Shown in pieces: positions 13,778 through 18,516 of a DNA stretch of 18,516 bases. Origin of the DNA: Methanoregula sp. UBA471 (GTDB lineage Archaea > Halobacteriota > Methanomicrobia > Methanomicrobiales > Methanospirillaceae). The notes beneath the pieces are model-generated. The model saw nothing but the letters and a program-made list of their open reading frames with translations. It ran no database searches and had not been told where the DNA came from. A program made the translations under genes and the position numbers. The stretch covers positions 1 to 18,516 of the forward strand of contig DADT01000029.1 in NCBI GenBank assembly GCA_002495065.1, given 5' to 3'. The number at the start of each line of letters is the position of its first letter. The stretch's first letter is position 1.

Positions 13778-14405
13778 CTTTCATCTTGTTGTATCGCGCG
13801 ATATTGAGAAGCAGGGGTGTAATGGACTCGACAAGGTTCGAAGCCGCAAGGGGACCTGCGTCATATGCCCGGAGCCGGGAAACCTGGTTCACGATATCCA
13901 TCACCTGCTGTTTTGCAGCTTGATCATCCCCGCAGACCGGCACTGAGTAGTTGAGCTCCTCGTCAAGCATTTTCCAGCGGTTTGCCGCAACCGTATTGAA
14001 TGCCGTGCAGATCCTGGCGGTTTCAGGAAGAAGTCGTTTGATCAGGAGCGCGGCGGAACCTTCAGCCGGGGGGACGAAGGTGAAGAAATCCCGTTTCTCC
14101 ATGGGATTAACCGGACTGATCACAATCTTTCCTTCAAATCCGCAGAGAGTTTCCAGGGTCCCAAGAAGGTGCTTAAAGGGGACGGCAAGGATGACGATAT
14201 CTGCCTCATCCACAGCACTCTGGTTGCAGACTCCTTTGAGCGAACACTCCTGTCCTCGTTTTCTCAGGGTTTCGGTATTTATTGTGCAGGTAGCTTCGGC
14301 CTTGTCGCTTTCCCGCGAACCAACGATTACGTCAAACAGGGGGGAAAGACGCATTGCAATCCCTTCACCGATATCTCCGGTCCCCCCCACAATGCCAATT
14401 TTCAC
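13755..14405 (-). CDS. npdG: F420H2:NADP+ oxidoreductase (NADPH-dependent F420 reductase)
   Basis: A 216-residue enzyme that moves hydride between F420H2 and NADP+, supplying NADPH for biosynthesis in methanogens. The N-terminus KIGIVGGTGDIGEGIAMRL is the NADP-binding Rossmann loop, with VGSRESDKAE (about 28-37) for the 2'-phosphate. ADIVILAVPFKHL (about 69-81), ISPVNPM and ICTAFNTVAANRW (about 132-144) match the Fno family; FNTV is close to the F420 site. The start is GTG 14405, overlapping the thioredoxin TGA. Its place directly behind thioredoxin suggests a redox-linked unit. Confidence in the family is high; strong preference for one reaction direction cannot be seen. Confidence 0.93.
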   Translation of the reverse strand: MKIGIVGGTGDIGEGIAMRLSPLFDVIVGSRESDKAEATCTINTETLRKRGQECSLKGVCNQSAVDEADIVILAVPFKHLLGTLETLCGFEGKIVISPVNPMEKRDFFTFVPPAEGSAALLIKRLLPETARICTAFNTVAANRWKMLDEELNYSVPVCGDDQAAKQQVMDIVNQVSRLRAYDAGPLAASNLVESITPLLLNIARYNKMKDVGIQFR

Positions 14406-14680
14406 CGGGAACCCACCAGTGGCTGTAATATTTTTTCGAGCGTTGCCGCGTCGGTTACTCCCTCGAGGGACTGGATAATTTTCCCGTCCTTTTCAATGAT
14501 AAGAGTGGGAACAACGCGGATCCCATATTTTTCTGCCTGATCCATGTGCTGGTCGACATCTACCTTGCGTATCTCAATTGCGTCACCCATTTTTTTTCCG
14601 AGTTCTTCCAGAATGGGTGTCTGCATCCTGCAGGGACCACACCAGGTCGCGAAAAAATCAAATAAAACCGGTTTGCTCAT
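14402..14680 (-). CDS. trxA: thioredoxin
   Basis: A 92-residue single-domain thioredoxin with FFATWCGPCRMQTPIL (active Cys14 and Cys17), VDVDQH and the cis-proline loop IRVVPTLII (about 54-62). There is no signal peptide, so it is cytoplasmic. It is shorter than bacterial Trx (about 108 residues), lacking the N-terminal strand, as is usual for short archaeal forms. It is the first gene of a unit with the F420-dependent NADP reductase, glycosylase and aldolase. No SD is visible before the ATG, and a T-rich TATA-like stretch lies about 26-35 bases upstream, so the message is probably leaderless. No thioredoxin reductase is in the window. Confidence 0.93.
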   Translation of the reverse strand: MSKPVLFDFFATWCGPCRMQTPILEELGKKMGDAIEIRKVDVDQHMDQAEKYGIRVVPTLIIEKDGKIIQSLEGVTDAATLEKILQPLVGSR

Positions 14681-14707
14681 TGAACGTACCCGGAAGAATA
14701 GTCGATT

Positions 14708-14715
14708 AAAAAAAA
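14708..14715 (-). terminator. T8 tract between secD and thioredoxin
   Basis: Eight T on the minus strand, about 18 bases past the secD stop. It probably ends the secF-secD transcript. The same T-rich stretch lies at TATA distance from the thioredoxin ATG, so it may do both jobs. Confidence 0.5.
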
Positions 14716-14732
14716 GATAAAGGTATGGTATT

Positions 14733-16193
14733 TTATTTGGAGAGGACCTGCATGATAATTTTCCCGTACGCAGGCCGGGTGACGATCACACCGACGAGCA
14801 CACCCATGATGGTGATGATCGCAAATCCCTTGAGTGTGGAAAGGTCCATCAGGACGAGCGGCACCATGGCAATCACGACAGTTGCCGCAGCGACTACGAT
14901 AATACTGAGTGCCCTTGTGAGTCTTTTCATGTAAAGACCCGACGAAGGCACTTTTCCCTCATGTAATATCTCATCGGTAAGGATTACCAGTTGATCTATG
15001 CCGGTCCCAAGGACGGCAATGAGACCTGCAATTGTTGGCAGATCCAACTGGAACCCGATCAGGCTGATGAACCCGAGCAGGATAATAATTTCCGAGGAAT
15101 TAATCAAAACCATCGGGAGCACAATATACGGTTCGCGGTACCGGTAATAGATGACAAATGCAACCGTGACCAGCGCTAATATTCCGGCGAGAATCACCAT
15201 TTGTTTATAGCGTTCTCCGAGAGGTGCCGAAACACCTCCTGATCCGGCGATCGTAACATCGACCGGTAACGCACCGGCCCTGAGGTGGATTTCGAGATTT
15301 GTTGCCTGCTGGCTCCCGTAATTCCCCGATCCTGTTGAAGCAAAGAGTTGCCGTATATTCTCATTCTGGATCTTTCCGGCGAGGTCATCTGACAGGGGGG
15401 CTGAGTATACCGTCTCGTTATCCAGGAGCATGAGGAGATAGTGGTTTGCCGGGTCTGTAGTCGCACCGTACTGGATTGCGGCAGCGCGGAATGCCGCCGC
15501 TCCGCTCTCGCTCAAGGTAAATCCTACACCCCAGTTGTCACTGCCCGGAGGCTCCTGGGTGGGGACCTGTACGCTGGTAATTGCATCGCCGGAAAGCACA
15601 TGTTCGGTCTGGTTTCCTGTCGTCTGGATACGGATCTCGAACCTGCCCTGCTTCCCGACAATTTCCTGGGCCTGGTTCATGTCCACTCCCGCAAGTTCCA
15701 CGCGGATATAACGGACGACGTTATTCAGACCGGTGAGGGTATTGACTTTTGCATCCTTGGTGCCAAGCGAGTTAATCTTATTTTCAAGGACACGTTTTAC
15801 GCTGTCTGCAGTGGTTTTGGATACACCCTGCTGATAGCTGGTAACCTGCCCACCCGCCGCAATGAACCGTGATTCCAGATCAGCCTGAGAATAATATTTT
15901 CGTATCTCCAGATGGTTTGCATCCACCTGTAATACTTCGGCATCAAGGCTGGTCGACAGGTTGGAGATGAACTCCTCCAGTGGGCGATCGGTAGTATATC
16001 CCACCACCTCGGCTTGCATGTCCAGCTGGAGCCACGCGCCCTGCTGGAGATCAAGGCCATACTGGAGGTTGGATGCCAGATTACCTTCCTCATCGATATG
16101 CGGAAATATTGCAACAACGGAAAGGACGACGAGGACCAGAAGGAGGGCAATTCTCCAGTCAGTTATAAACGCCTTTAATCCCTTGCTATTCAT
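14733..16193 (-). CDS. secD: protein-export membrane protein SecD
   Basis: 486 residues, RND-superfamily partner of SecF that aids late steps of protein translocation through SecYE using the proton gradient. TM1 is about residues 13-30. The D1 motif YGLDLQQGAWLQLDM (about 45-59) follows, then a large extracytoplasmic domain to about 335 and five more membrane helices, with GTGIDQLVILTDE (about 395-407) as the archaeal form of the TM4 motif. LRAGALPVDVTIAGSGGVSAPLGERY is the conserved entry to TM2. The ATG overlaps the secF TGA as ATGA. Archaeal SecD normally lacks the GG of bacterial GLDLxGG, as here. Length is usual for the group. Confidence 0.95.
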   Translation of the reverse strand: MNSKGLKAFITDWRIALLLVLVVLSVVAIFPHIDEEGNLASNLQYGLDLQQGAWLQLDMQAEVVGYTTDRPLEEFISNLSTSLDAEVLQVDANHLEIRKYYSQADLESRFIAAGGQVTSYQQGVSKTTADSVKRVLENKINSLGTKDAKVNTLTGLNNVVRYIRVELAGVDMNQAQEIVGKQGRFEIRIQTTGNQTEHVLSGDAITSVQVPTQEPPGSDNWGVGFTLSESGAAAFRAAAIQYGATTDPANHYLLMLLDNETVYSAPLSDDLAGKIQNENIRQLFASTGSGNYGSQQATNLEIHLRAGALPVDVTIAGSGGVSAPLGERYKQMVILAGILALVTVAFVIYYRYREPYIVLPMVLINSSEIIILLGFISLIGFQLDLPTIAGLIAVLGTGIDQLVILTDEILHEGKVPSSGLYMKRLTRALSIIVVAAATVVIAMVPLVLMDLSTLKGFAIITIMGVLVGVIVTRPAYGKIIMQVLSK

Positions 16194-17044
16194 TTCCCGC
16201 CTCCCTTAAGGACATACCATTTAAGGATCCCGACATTCGTGAGCCAGGTGTTCATAACATCGAAAACAAGCCCGATCAGAAGCACAGCCGATATTTCCGC
16301 AACGATCTGAACTGATCCAAACCACGACACAAGGAACATCGCGCCAATGGCAGTGAAGGTGGTGGTTGTCATGATGATGCCAGTATGGAACGCGCCGGTA
16401 AGTTTATCATTGAGCTTGCCCTGCCGCTTGAGTACCCGGTTCGTGAGCAGAATGTCGCTGTCAACCGAGTACCCGATAAGCATGAGGAGGGCAGCAACGG
16501 TGCCAAGCGAGAGAGGAATACCGATGAAATTCATCGCAGCTGCAGTCATTGCCATATCGGCAAATGCTGACAGCACGACTGCTGCTGACGGCACGAGCGT
16601 CCGGAAGGAGATGAAGACAACAACCGCCATACCGATGAAGGAGAAGAGTATCGCAAGTACTGCCTGCGACTGCAGGGTTTTTCCGAAGGTTTCTCCGATC
16701 TGATTTATGCTCGCATCGGGATATTTCTGGTAAATAAGGGTTGAAAGGTCATTGTATTTGGTATCGTCCATGGATCCAAATTTCAAAAATTTCCCCTCGT
16801 TCACCCCTTCACTGACATCGACAAGGGGATAATCCGCAAACGTGGACTGGATCTGCTCTTTTGAATCAGTTGAGAAGATCGTTACTGCGGTGCCCCCGGA
16901 GAAGTCAATGCCCGGTGTAACAGGCATCCCTGTTGCTGCAAAGTTCAGAGCGAGCAGCACAAGGGATATTGCCAGGAGTACAAGAGGGATTATCACCAAC
17001 TGTTTTGGCGAATATTTCTCAATGTTATAGTTGATCAATCCCAT
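16190..17044 (-). CDS. secF: protein-export membrane protein SecF
   Basis: 284 residues. TM1 is about 15-34, then GIDFSGGTAVTIF (about 45-57), the SecF D1 motif, an extracytoplasmic domain to about 125, and five helices including LMLIGYSVDSDILLTNRVLKRQGKL, the TM4 region (IGYSV-x-D) that carries the conserved polar residues. It works with SecD as a heterodimer beside the Sec channel. secF before secD, with ATGA overlap, is the usual archaeal order, opposite to E. coli. The ATG at 17044 has no SD, and a TATA box about 25 bases upstream suggests a leaderless message. Confidence 0.95.
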   Translation of the reverse strand: MGLINYNIEKYSPKQLVIIPLVLLAISLVLLALNFAATGMPVTPGIDFSGGTAVTIFSTDSKEQIQSTFADYPLVDVSEGVNEGKFLKFGSMDDTKYNDLSTLIYQKYPDASINQIGETFGKTLQSQAVLAILFSFIGMAVVVFISFRTLVPSAAVVLSAFADMAMTAAAMNFIGIPLSLGTVAALLMLIGYSVDSDILLTNRVLKRQGKLNDKLTGAFHTGIIMTTTTFTAIGAMFLVSWFGSVQIVAEISAVLLIGLVFDVMNTWLTNVGILKWYVLKGGGK

Positions 17045-17057
17045 ATCGTAATTATCT

Positions 17058-17077
17058 GTTCATGAACGATTAAATAG
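17058..17077 (-). promoter_or_regulatory. TATA box and 10-bp palindrome upstream of secF
   Basis: CTATTTAAT (17069-17077, minus strand) lies about 24 bases before the secF ATG. Between it and the start is the perfect palindrome GTTCATGAAC at 17058-17067, where a repressor could sit over the transcription start. The palindrome could be chance at this length. Confidence 0.4.
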
Positions 17078-17200
17078 TTACCAGAGAAGTCATCGGTACA
17101 GCAGGCAACAGCAGCCGGTCCTGCGGCAACCGCTGCACAGAGATACGGGTTCCTTTTTCGATGAGGAAATTTTTGTGGAGGGGATGCGCATAAAATAAAA

Positions 17201-17210
17201 AAATATAAAT
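17201..17210 (+). promoter_or_regulatory. TATA box of the DUF2551-like gene
   Basis: AAATATAAAT inside an A-rich tract, 24 bases before ATG 17235. This is a good match to archaeal TATA sequence and leaderless spacing. With the secF promoter it makes 17045-17234 a divergent promoter region. Confidence 0.6.
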
Positions 17211-17234
17211 AGAGAGACCTGTGACAGTAAACCT

Positions 17235-17546
17235 ATGAGATCTCCTTCAGAGATCAAACGAGTCGTTGAAGGACGGTTGCAGTCATACCTTTCACGGGAC
17301 AGGACCGGAATCCGGCGGGAATTACTCAGACTTTTTGTTAAGATAAAATCACTTACCATTGCTGAACTCGTCGCCCTGCTTCAGACTCAGTTTGCTGTTA
17401 CCTTCCATGCGATTGCCTCAATGGTCGGCATCATCGCATCAAGAATCGGTATCCTCCATGCCCTCAGAAATGCTGATGGATCAAACACGTACGAACTTAA
17501 AGAAAAATATTTTGACATTGTTGTAAGGATAGTCGGGGTCAATTAA
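17235..17546 (+). CDS. DUF2551-like archaeal protein, probable winged helix
   Basis: 103 residues. It resembles the archaeal family DUF2551: GIRRELLRLFVKIKSLTIAE (about 25-44), HAIASMVGIIASRIGILHAL (about 58-77) and TYELKEKY (about 88-95) near the end. The helix-helix-helix then beta pattern, with ITIAEL as the start of a turn-helix, suggests a small winged-helix DNA-binding protein, but this is inference and no target is known. Its promoter is leaderless and divergent from secF. A hairpin over the stop codon and a T6 tract follow, so it is probably a single-gene transcript. Confidence 0.8.
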   Translation: MRSPSEIKRVVEGRLQSYLSRDRTGIRRELLRLFVKIKSLTIAELVALLQTQFAVTFHAIASMVGIIASRIGILHALRNADGSNTYELKEKYFDIVVRIVGVN

Positions 17547-17574
17547 AACCCCGGCAGATCCGCAACGGTTTTTT
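17534..17574 (+). terminator. hairpin plus T6 after the DUF2551-like gene
   Basis: CGGGGT (17534-17539) and ACCCCG (17548-17553) form a 6-bp stem around an 8-nt loop that contains the TAA stop. T6 follows at 17569-17574. The T-tract may also act as part of the promoter of the next gene, about 30 bases before its ATG. Confidence 0.4.
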
Positions 17575-17603
17575 ACCAAATCGGTTCCTATTATTATAGC
17601 ATC

Positions 17604-17888
17604 ATGTATACCAAAGAAAGCGCCTGCACAAGCGAGATTGCTATTGTTCCCGAGGTAATTGAATATATTAACAAGAGGGACTGTGATTTTCGTATATGCA
17701 CTTCGTGCGGCGGCCCGATTCTGTTACCAGTCCGGGTTAAACCCCCGAAAAAAACCGACCTCCTCCTCCGGGCAGGGAATCATATGATCTACGTATCTGT
17801 TCACCAGGCACGATTCCTTCACAGCATCCGCATGGATATGATCCCTTTTTTTGATGATGAAGACAGTGCTGGACCCGAATACGGATGA
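17604..17888 (+). CDS. uncharacterised CxxC protein, first gene of the archease-rtcB operon
   Basis: A 94-residue protein I cannot assign to a family. It has one CxxC (ICTSCGGPILLP, Cys32 and Cys35), like half of a zinc ribbon, plus Cys8 and Cys27, which could complete a metal site. After it comes a basic stretch (VRVKPPKKTD), then IYVSVHQARFLHSI, and an acidic tail (FFDDEDSAGPEYG). There is no membrane segment. The stop overlaps the archease ATG as ATGA, so the two are co-transcribed and probably translationally coupled; rtcB follows. Context suggests a link to RNA ligation or tRNA splicing, but no RNA-binding fold is evident. The ATG at 17604 has no SD, fitting a leaderless start. Confidence 0.75.
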   Translation: MYTKESACTSEIAIVPEVIEYINKRDCDFRICTSCGGPILLPVRVKPPKKTDLLLRAGNHMIYVSVHQARFLHSIRMDMIPFFDDEDSAGPEYG

Positions 17889-18292
17889 GTTTTGAAGAGA
17901 TCCCCCATACAGCCGATGTAAAAATTCATGCATCCGCCCCCACGCTTGAAGAGCTTTTTTCTGAGACCTTCAAAGCCCTGATGCAGGTGATGTACGGAAC
18001 ATCCCGTCATGGGGGTACGACACGGGAAATCAGGATCGAATCGACGGATACTGAATCGCTCCTTGCGGATTTCCTTTCTGAAGTGCTGTTTGTATCAGAG
18101 GTAGAGAATCTCGTTTTTTCAGATGCCATAATCCGGATCAACGGTTTCTCTCTTGTTGCCAGGCTGGATGGAGAGCAATTTGATCCGGCACGGCATTCCG
18201 GAGGTACTGAAGTGAAGGGAATCTCCTATTCAGGTCTTGATATCCTGCATGATGCGAACGGATATATGCTGGACATCATATTTGATGTCTGA
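17885..18292 (+). CDS. archease
   Basis: 135 residues, full length. The N-terminus FEEIPHTADVKIHASAPTLEELF is the family signature, with the HTAD motif and the acidic metal-binding residues. Later come LLADFLSEVLFVSEVENLVF (about 59-78) and the C-terminal block EVKGISYSGLDILHDANGYMLDIIFDV, where the conserved terminal Asp-Val is part of the calcium site. Archease activates RtcB by promoting its guanylylation and turnover. The ATG overlaps the stop of the CxxC protein, and rtcB starts 15 bases after its stop. Confidence 0.95.
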   Translation: MSFEEIPHTADVKIHASAPTLEELFSETFKALMQVMYGTSRHGGTTREIRIESTDTESLLADFLSEVLFVSEVENLVFSDAIIRINGFSLVARLDGEQFDPARHSGGTEVKGISYSGLDILHDANGYMLDIIFDV

Positions 18293-18307
18293 GAATGAGG
18301 TAGATGT

Positions 18308-18516
18308 ATGCTTGAGGGGATAAACCGGGTGGGGATGCATGAATGGGAGGTGCCCGTGGGGTATGTTCCGGGTATGCGGGTTGCGGGAAGATTTTTTCTT
18401 TCTGAATCATTGGCAAAGACGCTCGAATTGGGTGCAGTCCGTCAGCTTGCCAATGTGGCAACCCTGCCGGGGATCCTGAACCATGCGCTCGCCATGCCGG
18501 ATATCCACTGGGGCTA
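18308..18516 (+). CDS. rtcB: RtcB RNA-splicing ligase, 5' end
   Basis: The first 69 codons of RtcB; the gene runs off the right edge. The visible part begins MLEGINRVGMHEWEVPVGY and reaches AMPDIHWG, the start of the conserved MPD-x-H-x-GYGFPIGG region that leads to the metal-binding site. RtcB joins 2',3'-cyclic phosphate and 5'-OH RNA ends using GTP and Mn2+, the tRNA-exon ligation step in archaea. GAGGT lies about eight bases before the ATG at 18308 and decides it over the out-of-frame ATG at 18304. It sits behind its activator archease. Confidence 0.92.
   Translation, partial: MLEGINRVGMHEWEVPVGYVPGMRVAGRFFLSESLAKTLELGAVRQLANVATLPGILNHALAMPDIHWG

Noticed and set aside
17093..17191. Short cysteine-rich minus-strand frame between secF and the DUF2551-like gene
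   Set aside because: About 32 codons, no promoter or ribosome binding site, lies between two divergent promoters.

Overview
The window looks like chromosomal DNA of a methanogenic archaeon, most likely of the order Methanomicrobiales (Methanoregula-like; the genus is a guess). The reasons are the start of a formate dehydrogenase alpha subunit, an F420H2:NADP+ oxidoreductase, a complete block of anaerobic (cbi-type) corrin-ring genes, archaeal-type SecF/SecD, a DUF2551-type protein, an archease-RtcB pair, and promoters with TATA boxes about 22-33 nt before the start codon (leaderless style). No rRNA, tRNA or CRISPR array was seen.

Layout. 1-38: 5' end of fdhA (minus strand). 469-810: small TPR protein. 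1091-1612: a conserved-looking cysteine-containing protein broken by an in-frame TAA. 1863-2047: small repeat element with terminal inverted repeats. 2084-2260: a 58-aa predicted membrane protein too short for usual gene calling. 2346-8034 (minus): eight tightly packed corrin genes in transcription order cbiT-cbiL-cbiF-cbiG-cbiH-cbiC-cbiD-cbiE. They carry Co-factor II through C20, C17, C11, C1, C5 and C15 methylation, ring contraction, C12 decarboxylation and the final methyl shift. The reductase CbiJ, the amidases and the cobalt chelatase are not here. A perfect 10-bp inverted repeat with a 14-nt spacer overlaps the probable promoter.

8159-10310 (minus): a membrane PAS-PAS histidine kinase and a stand-alone receiver. 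The kinase has cysteine where the phospho-accepting histidine should be. 10461-11801 (minus): purB. 11802-12629: a gene-poor stretch with the second repeat copy and several GC-rich hairpins. 12630-14680 (minus): an overlapping four-gene unit, thioredoxin - F420-dependent NADP reductase - endonuclease III-like glycosylase - class II aldolase. 14733-17044 (minus): secF-secD, overlapping by ATGA.

17235-18516 (plus): a DUF2551-like protein, a hairpin and T-tract, then a small CxxC protein overlapping archease, followed by the 5' end of rtcB. The last three form an apparent RNA-ligase operon, with the CxxC protein as an uncharacterised first member.

The most interesting points are the His-to-Cys kinase, CbiC with Ile at the catalytic histidine position, the palindrome at the cbi promoter, the CxxC protein in the archease-RtcB operon, and the pair of rearranged repeat elements. 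I do not see a clearly new multi-gene system; these are separate leads.
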